Of a stretch of DNA of 64,000 nt, positions 30,501 through 40,596 are shown one piece after another. Position 1 is the first letter of the stretch; every line of letters starts with the position of its first letter. Position numbers and translations under genes: made by a program. This DNA is from Aphrocallistes beatrix (lineage: Eukaryota > Porifera > Hexactinellida > Sceptrulophora > Aphrocallistidae). Location of the stretch: positions 3,175,934 through 3,239,933 of the forward strand of contig OY725494.1 in assembly GCA_963281255.1 (NCBI GenBank), read 5' to 3'. A model generated the notes under the pieces. That model made no database searches. It was not told the DNA's origin and was given only the letters and a program-made list of their open reading frames with translations.

Positions 30501-31662
30501 GGCTTAGCTACTGTCTTGGCAACAAGTCTGGAATATTGTTAGTCTTCACTAGACAAAAATAAAAATAATCTACATGATTCTCTCACTACACTACAGGAAT
30601 GCTAAATGGCATTCCATTTCGCTTTTCCTTTGTCCATCGCCGTAATTTCTCCACACAAGGTTTGAAAACAATGTGAGGGGCCATGACTTGTCCTGATCTC
30701 CAAGTCTAACTTGAATATAACTTGAAAGTAAGCCAGGACACCTTTCTCACGAAAGTTATTAGTCTCTGCGTGGCTAGAGTAAAGCTTCCACAAATAACAA
30801 AAAGCATATGGATTGTTCAAGCGCTGTCTTTGGCTACGCCACTGATCCTCCTCTCCCATAAAAATGAATAAAAAACGAAATTTAGTAGTGCTGTAATACT
30901 GTAGTACTGCGTAATTATAATTGAAAATGAAATAACCAGGGAGATGAAGAGCATTTAATAATTATGATAATATCCCTCGGTGCATTTTTTTCTTATCAAA
31001 ATACTACGTATGTGTGAGACAGCGTTCAAATTCAGTGAAAAGATGAGATTTACTTTAGAAAAACAATATTGTAGGAAATTTGAAATCCGTCCAATCGCAG
31101 CTTAATTTGTTAGCACAACCTCCAGTGGGTCTGGTGCGAGGAAGCTGACAACATTCATTTTTTAAATGCCCAGATTCTTCTTATTGGTAAACTTATCCAG
31201 CAAATGACAAAATAAATGCAATATTGATCACAAAATTTAGTAAATTATCGGTTCCGCTAGCCTATTAAATTCATAATATTTTAATGACGATCATGGTTTC
31301 CAGGCATGATGCCCATAAAAAGTTGAAATAATAATACGTAATTGTTAACATTTCATGGTGGCACAATTTTGATTTAAAAACAACAAGTTTCCTTATTCCA
31401 GTTTTAGGTTTCGGGGTTTATGACCTAAGTGTATCTAATAAATCCAAGCTAGTGTTGTCTTTGTTATGATAATTTATCACAATATACACTATAGCGTCAT
31501 ATTAATGAAATACTCACTAAAAAACAGGGCGAGCATGTATGACAAAACTGTATATGGTAAATCCATAAATTATATATTGTATAATTCAGGCGAGAAACGC
31601 TAAAATTGCGAAATTGAGGGATATATATATATACGTATGTATATATATATACGTATATATAC

Positions 31663-31714
<52 letters not shown>

Positions 31715-33277
31715 GTAATTAACCGCTGAGAGCAGTGTCTAAAATTCAATATGTTAAGAGTACACACAATGGATATAGCCATTAAACTTTTACAGGGTGG
31801 CCGAATAAAATTGAGACAAATTTACTTGCTTTAAAAGTCAACCTTGGATCAATTTAAAATAACATTAGCTACTAAAATTCTCTTTTTGCATAGCAATATT
31901 GTATTATCATTGTAAAATTGTGAATGCTAGTTCGAAAATGAAAGAATTAGAAAAGAGAAAAGTTATTCAATCATTTTTTAATTATGGACAAACTGCTTCT
32001 CAAATATGGAGACATGTAATGTACGTAGATATTTCACGAGCTACAGTCTACAGAGTTGTCAAACAGCTCCAAAATGGTGGAAATAGCTCCAGAAAAACGA
32101 GTTCAGGAGTTAAATTCTTAGAGACCACTCGTATTGCGAAGAGAAAGCTAACTGATCGTCTCCAGCGGAATCCCGCCCAGTCAGTCCGGAAAATCGCGAG
32201 GGAGATCGGAATACCGAAATCAACGGCCCAAGACATTGTTAGAAGAGACTTAAAACTAAGGGCAAGGAAGAAAGAAAGAAAACAGGCCCTCGTAAGCCCC
32301 CAAAAGGTCAAGAGAGCTACAAGGTCGAGAGCTTTACGTCGATCTTTGGAAGGCGATTTGCACAGGCGAGTGCTGTTCAGTGATGAAAATTTTTTTAAAA
32401 TGGATAGCCCATTAATCGGCAGAACGATCGAGTTTACGTCAAGGAAGGGATTAAGAAGTCTCTTAATGAGAAAACAGTAGTTGAAAAGAGCAAATTCAGT
32501 CGGAAACTGATGGTTTGGGCAGGGGTAGCTCATAACTTGAAAACCGATCTTGTTTTCTTCCGACAAGGGGAAACTTTGGATGCAGATCGGTACCAAAGTG
32601 CGATTTTAGCTCTCATCGTTATTCCCCTTTGTCAACAGCACGATCTTGTTTTCCAACAAGACTCCGCACCATGCCACACAGCTAAGAGAAACGCAGAATT
32701 TTTGAGATCCGAAAATATCAATTTTTGGACAAAAGAAGATTGGCCCCCAAACTCACCCGATCTCAATCCTCTCGATTACGGAATTTGGGGTATGCTGCAG
32801 CAGGAAGTATATCGCGTACCCCCAAAAAGTTTGATCTAGAAAGAAAAATTAGGAAAGCTTGGGAGAAAATGGATCAGTCCAAGGTTAATCGATGTATTGA
32901 TATATTTAAGAGCCGACTACGACAGTGTGAAGATGCCAAAGGCGGACATTTCGAATGAAAATAGCTTCTAACATCATATTAGACCAGTTAATACTACGTA
33001 TGTAACTTGAATAGACTGAATTATCGAATTTTATACACATTTTTCATTTTTGTTTTTTCTCGGCCACCCTGTACTCTTCCAACTCTACACCCACAGTCAA
33101 TGAGTTATACTTTAGGTATAAAGAGTAACAACCTGAGCTTATTGGTTCATTCTCAGGAACTTTATCTTCCACAATCTTTCCAGATAGGTCTAGCTTACTC
33201 TGGGATAATTTCGTTTTTTTCGCATCAGTAGAAGCACTTTTAGTCTTTCGTTTGCGAGTGGACATATTCGAAGCCAA
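27524..33277 (-). CDS. UNG: Uracil-DNA glycosylase, family 1
   Basis: Four exons (33277-33133, 30203-30019, 29957-29737, 27806-27524) sum to 834 bases, 277 residues, with compatible phases. The enzyme removes uracil from DNA in base excision repair. Exon 1 codes for a basic region (MSTRKRKTK) suited to nuclear targeting. Exon 2 gives [11 protein letters not shown] and the FPPKEQIF block. Exon 3 has the water-activating motif GQDPYH, then [10 protein letters not shown] and [12 protein letters not shown]. Exon 4 has [16 protein letters not shown], and the Leu-loop motif GHPSPLS followed by FSKANEYL. Compared with the usual GQDPYHGPNQAHG, this copy reads [13 protein letters not shown], and the loop after HPSPLS is one residue shorter. 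Catalytic Asp and His are kept, so activity is likely. Intron 1 (2.9 kb) contains a dead mariner and microsatellites. The exon 1 donor (GTTGTT) is weak, so exon 1 is the least certain part; the core exons are secure. Confidence 0.88.
29162..29260. mobile_element. Short Tc1-like MITE in UNG intron
   Basis: The ends ACCAAAAGTATTCGTACACC and its inverted near match (CACC, then GAATACTTTTGGTAG on the far side) define a 100 bp element. CAAAAGTATTCG is a typical Tc1-like terminus. A half copy is at 18206 and a lone terminus (ACAAAAGTATTTGAACAC) near 42812. Confidence 0.6.
30250..30480 (-). repeat. Dispersed CGTCCATGCC-type repeat
   Basis: Read on the minus strand, this segment parallels 20960-21180: a GTTAAAAxATGAATAT block, an AATCGGACT block and a terminal GCGGACGGAxGTAGTACACCGTCCATGCC block. 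Shorter copies end near 12770, 15860, 51440 and 56960. The class is unknown; it is SINE-like in size. Confidence 0.5.
31620..31712. repeat. (TA)n microsatellite with ACGTATATA interruptions
   Basis: Almost uninterrupted TA repeats with a few CG steps, just upstream of the mariner in UNG intron 1. The ORF through it is spurious. Confidence 0.85.
31793..33071 (+). mobile_element. Dead DD37D (maT-type) mariner transposon
   Basis: A 1279 bp element flanked by TA (31791-31792 and 33072-33073). The ends share the 12 bp inverted repeat CAGGGTGGCCGA. It inserted in UNG intron 1 in the opposite orientation to the gene, with its right end only 62 bp from the UNG exon 1 donor. It encodes a broken transposase (31899-32958). 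TIR, TSD and length fit a full-length copy. Confidence 0.88.
31899..32958 (+). pseudogene. Mariner transposase pseudogene (DD37D)
   Basis: The first frame (31899-32480) holds two helix-turn-helix regions and the first catalytic Asp in FSDENFF. The frame then breaks near 32470-32510. The next frame (32510-32839) holds [10 protein letters not shown] with the second Asp and [16 protein letters not shown] with the third. 37 residues separate these two, the spacing of the maT/DD37D clade rather than mariner DD34D. A second frame change near 32800-32830 leads to the C-terminal helix region ending at 32958. With two frameshifts it cannot make an active enzyme. Confidence 0.85.
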
Positions 33278-33389
33278 TTTGATGGTAGCACTAAATGTGA
33301 AACTAACAACAATATAAATAATTTAGCTTGGAATAAATTAATGAAGTGAGACTCGATTGGCCATTAGTTTTACTAACACAGTTAAAATA

Positions 33390-33705
33390 TAAGAATCCCG
33401 GAAATTTCGTCCCCTTTTGTACATAAATATTCCATAAGTTAGATACACTAAATTCCTGGATATTTAGTGAAACCAAACTAGTCTCGCAGGAATGGCAGAA
33501 CTTTCGTCCCCTGAAATGTCCCTTTCGCACTTACTGATTTCTCAATCAAAATGCCTCATTTTCACCATTTTTTCAAACATACTCCACTCCAAAAGCCTCA
33601 CTTTCCGTTCCTTACATATTAGTGCCTGTTTATTTTAGGCTCTAATGAGACAAAAGTTCGGAGACGAAATTTCCGGGACGAAAATTCCGGGGACGAAATT
33701 TCCGT
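33390..33705. mobile_element. Inverted-repeat element with GGAAATTTCGTCCC ends
   Basis: Near 33392 CCCGGAAATTTCGTCCCC follows AAAATATAAG, and near 33690 GGGGACGAAATTTCCG precedes AAAATATAAG. The termini are inverted, with extra internal GACGAAAxTTCC repeats. It is a probable MITE of about 0.3 kb upstream of UNG. TSD not resolved. Confidence 0.5.
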
Positions 33706-33731
33706 TTACCAAAATATAAGTTGGAACATAG

Positions 33732-34162
33732 CAAGGATGAAACCAATTGAACCGAATATCAGTATTCATGAATAGTTACCTAACCGAATACGAATACTGA
33801 TAATATTCGGTACTCTAACCGAATACCAATGCTGATAATACTCGGGTTCATAAATACTAATACTGCGCGGATGAAATAAATAATCTTTAATAGAGGACTG
33901 TGAATTGTTACTCTATGTTGACCTATTTTACAGATAGTGACTGGATATGATAGGTAAATTAGTTAGAAAATATATTATAACCAAGGTTGAAACTGATTGA
34001 ACAGGATATAAATATTCATGAATATTCCCTAACCGAATACGAATACTGATAATATTCGGTTACTTCAACCGAATACTGATATTCGGTTCTCAACCGAATA
34101 TGAACTATTTGCCAAATAGTATTTGGTCTAACCGAATATCGAACTATTCGGTTGCAACCTTG
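33732..34162. mobile_element. hAT-type MITE, AACCGAATA family
   Basis: A 431 bp element starting CAAGGATGAAACC and ending GGTTGCAACCTTG, flanked by the perfect 8 bp duplication GAACATAG (33724-33731, 34163-34170), which marks a hAT insertion. The interior holds many copies of the palindromic motif ATTCGGTT/AACCGAAT. A second left-terminus-like sequence (CAAGGTTGAAACTGATTGAA) at about 33983 suggests a duplication of the left end. Confidence 0.85.
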
Positions 34163-34179
34163 GAACATAGCCTAATCCA

Positions 34180-34435
34180 TAGCCTACTCTAATAATGCCT
34201 CACAGTAAAATAACCAAGGATGCAGTAATAGCCGAATGGATTAGTACACGATTAGCCTAAAATCGTTAACCATGAAGAATAGGCATGAATGTATGACCAG
34301 CATATATAAATGGCATCAAAGTACATATATCCGTTGTCAAAATTTCGATTAGTCATCATATCATTGCGCAACAGGTCATTTTAAGGACGATATTTTCTAA
34401 AGCTGTTTTAAGCCTACTTCTAAATGTTATTAATT
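34180..34435. repeat. Partial copy of foldback repeat left arm
   Basis: A near-identical copy of 35323-35590, starting TAGCCTACTCTAATAATGCC. The two direct copies bracket the dynein heavy chain fragment at 34668-34987. Confidence 0.7.
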
Positions 34436-34461
34436 AAACCATGTTTAAACGTGTTTAAACA

Positions 34462-34535
34462 TGCGAGCGAGCGAAATGTCGTGCGAAATTACGCTCGCTC
34501 TGAATTGGTTTCTCTCCTTTTGTTAATTTGATATA
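34462..34535. repeat. Half copy of the 18264 foldback family
   Basis: GAGCGAGCG and CGCTCGCTC pair around an 18-base loop. The right flank (GAATTGGTTT, then CTTTTGT) matches the right arm of the palindrome at 18264-18478; the left arm is lost. Confidence 0.55.
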
Positions 34536-34667
34536 ATTATTAGAATATAACTACGCATTTGAATGTGGAATATATTGGGGTATACATATTATGAAAACTT
34601 TTGTTAGGGAAGTATAGTGTACATCGTAACTGTGATACAACGTCATTTCTATTATGTCATTTGTAGG

Positions 34668-34987
34668 TTGTCGCAGCTGATGAGAAGGACGCTCTGAATA
34701 CTCTCAAGCCAGCTGACATCACTATTGTAAAACCAATGAAGAATCCTCCGATCGGGGTGAGGCTAGCCATGGAAGCAGTCTGTGTTCTGAAGAATGTGAA
34801 GTCAGAAAGAAAGCCAGATGGGAGTGGGAAAATGGTGGAAGACTATTGGGTCCCTTCACTGAAGCTTTTAGGAGATTTAAAGTTCCTATACTCTCTCAAA
34901 GTATATGATGAAGATAACATCGCTCCGCCGTCGATTAAGAAAATCCTGAATAATTCTCCGCCAATCTCGAGTTTGTTCCAGAGCTAA
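34668..34987 (+). pseudogene. Dynein heavy chain exon fragment, copy 1
   Basis: After a good splice acceptor (TCATTTGTAG at about 34658-34667) comes an open frame reading VVAADEKDALNTLKPADIT, then PPIGVRLAMEAVCVLKNVKS, EDYW and DEDNIAP. This is the region at the base of the dynein heavy chain stalk, where axonemal heavy chains read AL..L...D and PP.GV.L..EAVC. The full protein is about 4000 residues; here only about 105 residues remain before a stop, and no neighbouring dynein exon was found. The intron sequence before it is copied too, so it arose by DNA duplication, not by reverse transcription. A truncated second copy is at 43786. A real exon of a distant gene cannot be fully excluded. Confidence 0.75.
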
Positions 34988-35322
34988 TCAGAAATGCATC
35001 AACTGCTGCTGAAGGTTGGATACATTTCTTTCCTTCTCCCTTCAATATAAATCATCTATTACATCGTTATTCTTAGTTCCCACTGTGTGTAAAATACAAA
35101 TAAAATTAAAGCATAAAATCCGGTTGGTAAACTAATTTATTTTTATGACAAAATTTTCAAATCACTACGTTTTTCCATAGCATTCTATACACTAAGGCAA
35201 TGGTGCTGATTAGTGGACTTGGACTAGGGATTGGTTAGATCAGTTAGTTTACTTTTATTTCAAAATTATAATACCATTGTAAATTTGCTGTAACTACCCA
35301 TATTAAGTAAATAATGAATAAC

Positions 35323-36233
35323 CATAGCCTACTCTAATAATGCCTCACAGTAAAATAACCAAGGATGCGGTAATAGCCGAATGGATTAATACACGATTAG
35401 CCTGAAATCGTTAACCATGCATAATAGCCATTAAGAATGTATTACCAGCGTATATGAACATGGCATCAAAGTACACATATCCGTTGTTAAAATTTCGATT
35501 AGTCATCATATCATTGCGCAACAGGTCATTCTAAGGACAATTTTGGCGATTTTCTAAGCTGTTTTAACTCTATTTCTAAATGGTATTAAGGTGTGATTTT
35601 TGTGCAGAACCAAGATTAGTACAAGGTGATTTGAATAATTTAGAAATTTTCAATGGAATGTTGTTACATTCCTACGTTGCTATGGTAAAGCATTTTGGTC
35701 AGTTTGGGCCATTTCATGCAAACTGTAAGAACTAGGTCTTACAATTTGATCGTATTCGATAGGCAATTAGCTACTTCCTATTAGGTAATAATACAAATTT
35801 TACTTCTAAATTCACAGACTACAGAGTTATGCGACAATTTAGTGTTTGGTCACAATCTTAAAATCAACCCATAACTCAAAACTCGTTGAATTTAGAAGTT
35901 CAAGTTGTATTATTACCTAATAGGAAGTAGTCCATTGCCTATCAAACACAATCAAATTTGGAGCTCTAATCATTACAGTTTGCATGAAATGGCCCAAACT
36001 GACCAAAATGCTTTACCATAGCAACGTAGGAATGCAACAACATTCCATTGAAAATTTCTGAATTATTAAAATCACCTTGTACTAATCTTGGTTCTACATA
36101 AAAATCACACCTTAATACCATTTAGAAATAGGGTTAAAACAGCTTAGAAAATCGCTAAAATTGTCCTTAGAATGACCTGTTGCGCAATGATATGATGACT
36201 AATCGAAATTTTAACAACGGATATATGTACTTT
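35323..36233. repeat. Large foldback element, 347 bp arms
   Basis: 35469-35816 and 35888-36233 are inverted copies around a 71 bp centre, with high identity over the full arm. The left arm extends outward to 35323 with sequence repeated at 34180. No ORF of note. It is probably a foldback-type mobile element. Confidence 0.8.
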
Positions 36234-37170
36234 CGACTTCCAATTACAGAGGAGTAGAACACTTCATGAAGTTTTTCAATTTCCTAAAGATGGTGCTCGT
36301 CGTGAAAATGGTATCGAGCCATTCCAAGACGTGTGAATACTACCAGAAACAACAAGATCACGGGTGAGTGATTTCTTAAGTAATGTAGTTCATTATTCTA
36401 GAATCATGCATATATACATACTCAAGTTGGGTAGAAACAATTGACTGAATTTAAAAGACCAAGAAAAAGTGTTGCCTTCCCCAAATTTAGTAAATGCAAT
36501 CCTCGTTACTACAAAAACGTGGGCATAAATACCTTTTTTTTAATTCGGACAAGTGCAATTTAACTAAACGTGCTCCAAATTAACATCGGGACATTTCGCC
36601 TTTCCAACCTAACAAGCCTGCTGGTTGTCAGGTTGGAAAGGCGAAATGTAATTTTGGCCCTTAAGATTTCCTATTAGTCAACTTCAGCCGGACTGTTAGC
36701 TTATATGATGGATAAGAACAGTGTAGACCAGAACTAAACTGTTGAGTTCTTGAAATTCGTTAATGATGTTTAGGAAATGTTCAATGTGAATTGGGTAGGG
36801 AAGAATAGTCGTTTAACGACGATCATAGGCATAACTATTTTGATTTTTTCATGGTTAGCTGGGGTGGCGAGATTTGTAAACATATATCAAACTAATGTGG
36901 CATGTCACCCCAAGTCAACATAACATTTAGGTCTGTGGTGGCACGCTACCCCTGCCACCCCTGGAGTTACACCTATGACGACGATGTATCTGCACCCTCA
37001 GCAGAAATTTAAAACATTTATTCTGGCTCTTCCCGTACTAATATTATTCATTTGGCATGTGCTACTATGGAACTAAAACATTGTATACACTTCTAATAAA
37101 GTTAAGACCTATATATAATGCACTAGTATTGAAACAAGAGAATAGTAAACTGGCTAAATTCAAGAACTAA
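36234..37170. other. Gene-free stretch with one hairpin
   Basis: The first 130 bases (36280-36360) could be coding on either strand but match nothing I know. Otherwise only the hairpin at 36591 stands out. Confidence 0.35.
36591..36649. other. Perfect 20 bp stem hairpin
   Basis: ACATTTCGCCTTTCCAACCT at 36591-36610 is exactly complementary to 36630-36649, with a short inner pairing (ACAA/TTGT) and a 9-base loop. The size is like a small miRNA precursor, but a MITE remnant is equally possible. Confidence 0.5.
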
Positions 37171-37332
37171 GTCAAGTCAAGTCAAGTCATGTCATGTCAT
37201 GTCATGTCATGTCATGTCATGTCATGTCAAGTCATGTCATGTCATGTCATGTCATGTCATGTCATGTCATGTCAAGTCATGTCATGTCATGTCATGTCAT
37301 GTCATGTCATGTCATGTCATGTCATGTCATGT
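37171..37332. repeat. (GTCAT/GTCAA)n pentanucleotide satellite
   Basis: About 32 tandem copies of GTCAT with a few GTCAA variants. Because 5 is not a multiple of 3, open frames reading MSCHV repeats appear; they are spurious. Confidence 0.97.
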
Positions 37333-37639
37333 CCGCCTCTATTGTGAGGGAGTTTCGACGTGGGTGGATCTTCCGGGGGCATGGGGTACCCAAGGGTCTT
37401 TTAACGGATCAGGCCCACAATATCTTGATTTCTGGCCGGGCCCCTCCATCACCCTAGCTCTCTTTGACAAGAATTAAATTTTTGTAATACCTGTGACCTT
37501 AGACAAAAAATAAATTGCAACTAGAAACTTATCCCAAAATTTAAGGTAAGTTATACGTAATATACAAGCTTATTATGTACATACAAGACACAATTACAAT
37601 GGACATCTTAAATCCTAAAGAAACTATTACATGCCGACC

Positions 37640-37715
37640 TGGGGCCCCTATTTACCCCGGGCCCCCTATTTACCACGGGCCCCCTATTTACCACGGGCCC
37701 CCCGGTTTTACCCCA
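37640..37715. repeat. GGGCCCCCTATTTACCAC tandem repeat
   Basis: About four copies of a 19-21 bp unit containing GGGCCCC and CTATTTACC. It is much more GC-rich than its surroundings. Confidence 0.8.
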
Positions 37716-37739
37716 AGCTACCCCCCCTGTCGCCGGCCC

Positions 37740-38640
37740 TGGTAGAATGTAATTCCGATGCGTCTTGAATAAGTGTCATTGTAGCCATTAGTAGAGTTCC
37801 TCGATAATGATAAAGTAGAGATTTCATTCAGACGGTTGTAGATACAGGAGTGATAGATCATGTCGGAGGATTTATCTATACGAATATACTACAATAACTA
37901 GGTACTAAATTTGGTTCGAAATAGTAACGGGTATAGAAGAATAATTATCGGTGCATACAGGGTTCTGAACCTGGAGTAAATTAAAAACAAAACAAAATTG
38001 AGAGGGTATGTGAAACCTCATGTTGACCTCAAGGGGTACCACTGACTGAAAAGGCTCAGAACCACTGCTGTAGAGCCTCAACAAATAGATATCAACTCTC
38101 GATATCACTCTTTGTTTTAGTCATAATTGAAAATATATCAACCGCGGAGGAAGACCCTAACGGAATTGGACGAACAATGGTTGGAAATACAATTATGGGG
38201 ATCACTTGAATTGTCGATGGCGCCGAAAACTTTGCCTCATTTATAAGATTCCACACTACGAATGTGAACTTCATCCATTCGAAGTATCACATGACATTCA
38301 CTATGGCTAAATTTGGAAGTTAATTTCCTTTCGAATTTGAAAGTAATCACCTCCAATACCCATAGTATTGTTTATACTAATGAAATTTCTCTCATGTGGT
38401 AAGGGTAAGCAATGAGATGACTGAATAAGTCGGTAATAAGCAGGTGATAATCTATGTATTTTTAATGAAAATACATGCGTTAAGATGATATACAACGACG
38501 ACTTTTAGAATTTATCAAATTTCTATGTTGCCAACTAAAAAGTGGAATGAAATATTCACTGTGTTAAAATGTAATCCACCTATGTCTAGGTCTGATGAGT
38601 CAATAAGCTTAATTAATTGCACACTCGAGTTCATGGATGG
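37740..38640. other. Gene-free stretch
   Basis: Only short ORFs without recognisable homology. No repeat structure was seen. Confidence 0.4.
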
Positions 38641-38649
38641 CAAGTTTTA

Positions 38650-39268
38650 CAGGGTTGGGTTTTGTCCGTCCAAAACAGGTTTTGGACAGGGCAGTGGACA
38701 AAACCTGGTTTTAACCGGTTAAAACCGGACAAAACTGGACAAAACTGGACAAAACCTAATAGAAACTGTAAATCATTGCAGTGGGTACGAAACAGTTTAG
38801 GATGGAAAGAGAGCAAGGACAATGAATGGATTTTCTTGCTAACGCCTGTTTATTACCATAACTATATTTTGTATTCGATTTATCATGGAAGACACGAACA
38901 ACACTTGGACAAAACCTGGACAAAACTTGGATATAACTTGGATATAACTTGGACAAAACCTGGACAAAACTTGGACAAAACCTGGACAAAACTTGGACAA
39001 AACCTGGACAAAACTTGGACAAAACTTGGACAAAACCTGGACAAAACTTGGACAAAACCTGGACAAAACTTGGATATAACTTGGACAAAACCTGGACAAA
39101 ACTTGGACAAAACCTGGACAAAACTTGGACAAAACCGTTAATGAGGAATATGAATTAAATTTTGAGGTTTTGTCCAGTTTTGTCCACCCAAGAGGTTTTG
39201 GACAGGACGGTTTTAACCTGGTTAAAACCACTAGGTTTTGTCCAAGTGGACAAAACCTGCCAACCCTG
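38650..39268. mobile_element. hAT-type MITE with GGACAAAACYT minisatellite
   Basis: A 619 bp element starting CAGGGTTGGGTTTTGTCC and ending GGACAAAACCTGCCAACCCTG. It is flanked by CAAGTTTTA on the left and CAAGTTTA on the right, an 8 bp duplication differing by one T. The interior is dominated by an 11 bp unit (GGACAAAACCT/GGACAAAACTT), about 20 copies at 38905-39140. The long ORFs on both strands are products of the repeat. Confidence 0.82.
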
Positions 39269-39410
39269 CAAGTTTAACATGATTTTGAATAGAACATTCA
39301 GTTTGAGCTATTAAGTTGAAATATTGGTAAATACTTATCAATCTCATTGAGGATAGTCTCAACTTGGCGAGTGTCATTTATAGAAATTCGTGAGGTCGGA
39401 ATTGTGACGA

Positions 39411-39985
39411 GTTGACTGAATAAGACCGAATATTTGGTAGGAAAATAGATTTTTCCCAAACTGGAATAAGACCGAATTGTCAAAACTGGAATAATACCGA
39501 ATTGTCAAAACTGGAATAAGACCGAATTATCAAAACTGGAATAAGACCGAATTATCAAAACTGGAATAAGACCGAATTATCAAAACTGGAATAAGACCGA
39601 ATTGTCAAAACTGGAATAAGACCGAATTGTCAAAACTGGAATAAGACCGAATTGTCAAAACTGGAATAAGACCGAATTATCAAAACTGGAATAAGACCGA
39701 ATTGTCAAAACTAAAATTTATGTTTCAATAAATTATTTCAGTCATATTCAAAATGAATTTGTTTTAAACAAAAATGCCTGAAATCACATTCAAAATCGAT
39801 TTGTTCTAAACAAAAATGCCTGAAATCACATTCAAAATCAATTTGTTTTTTTTAAAATACCTGAAATCACATTCAAAATCAATTTGTTCTAAGCAAAAAT
39901 GCCTGAAATCAGTGCAGAATAATTTTTCGGTCTTATTCCAGTCCTAATTTATTTTCGGTCTTATTCCATTCGGTCTTATTCATGT
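39411..39985. repeat. Element with 24 bp and 58 bp tandem repeats
   Basis: About ten copies of a 24 bp unit (ACTGGAATAAGACCGAATTG plus TCAA) occupy 39460-39712. About four copies of a 58 bp unit (TGCCTGAAATCACATTCAAA and flank) follow at 39740-39915. The outer ends, GACTGAATAAGACCGAAT and ATTCGGTCTTATTCATG, are inverted, suggesting a MITE expanded by internal duplication. Confidence 0.75.
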
Positions 39986-40280
39986 TTCCCATTGTGACGT
40001 TTTTATTATCAATGCTTTTATATATAATTCGTCGTTAATTGACATGGATCGGTCATGAAATGTCCGGTTTCTGGAATAACTATCTTAATAAAAAACAAAA
40101 TGTTATTACACATGAGCTATCCAGCCCTTTCGTAGGTCGATTAAATTTAGTTTAGGAAGATCTGGAAATGAGCTAACTAAGAACTTATCTAACTTTTCTT
40201 CGTTGTCAGTTATTCTCTTAGAGTAGGCAGATTCCATCAGCAAACGTTCTTTGTGATCCAAAGATAGTCTCTTAGCTTGG

Positions 40281-40435
40281 TGTATGTTGTCGATAGCTCG
40301 ACTCCGTTTTGTGTATGTTGTCGATAGCTCGACTCTGTTTTGTGTATGTTGTCGATAGCTCGACTCTGTTTTGTGTGTTGTCGATAGCGCGACTCTGTTT
40401 TGTGTATGTTGTCGATAGCTCGACTCAGTTTTACA
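40281..40435. repeat. 31 bp tandem repeat, five copies
   Basis: The unit GTTGTCGATAGCTCGACTCT, followed by GTTTTGTGTAT, occurs five times, one copy lacking three bases. No protein is inferred. Confidence 0.85.
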
Positions 40436-40596
40436 TAAGTTTGCCCATGTTTCATGTATATTTCTTCTACTGTTAGAAATTTTAATTGTTTATTGAATAC
40501 GGATATTGTAGTATAGTGAGAAATATTTAATTACTATTATGATATTAAAATACTGTGTGAATGAATGAAAAAGTGATAAATATAAGTGCATAACTA

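Noticed and set aside
30602..30859. 85-codon minus-strand ORF in UNG intron
   Set aside because: No similarity to any family I know, and it lies inside an intron of UNG between well-fitting exons.
31600..31782. 60-codon ORF of IYIYIY
   Set aside because: (TA)n microsatellite.
34736..34987. A functional dynein gene
   Set aside because: Only about 105 residues of a protein of about 4000 are present and no adjoining dynein exon was seen on either side.
37194..37477. Two overlapping ORFs reading MSCHV repeats
   Set aside because: Produced by the GTCAT satellite, which stays open in several frames; no unique protein sequence.
38617..39231. Several ORFs of 63-174 codons on both strands with GQNLDKTWTK or VLSKFCPGF repeats
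   Set aside because: Translations of an 11 bp minisatellite inside a hAT MITE; multiple frames on both strands are open at once.
39460..39712. Direct repeats of 24 bp resembling a CRISPR array
   Set aside because: Head-to-tail repeats with no unique spacers, in animal DNA with no cas genes; a minisatellite.
40237..40455. 72-codon ORF of repeated SRAIDNIHKTE-like units
   Set aside because: Translation of a 31 bp minisatellite; one unit carries a three-base deletion; no other coding evidence.
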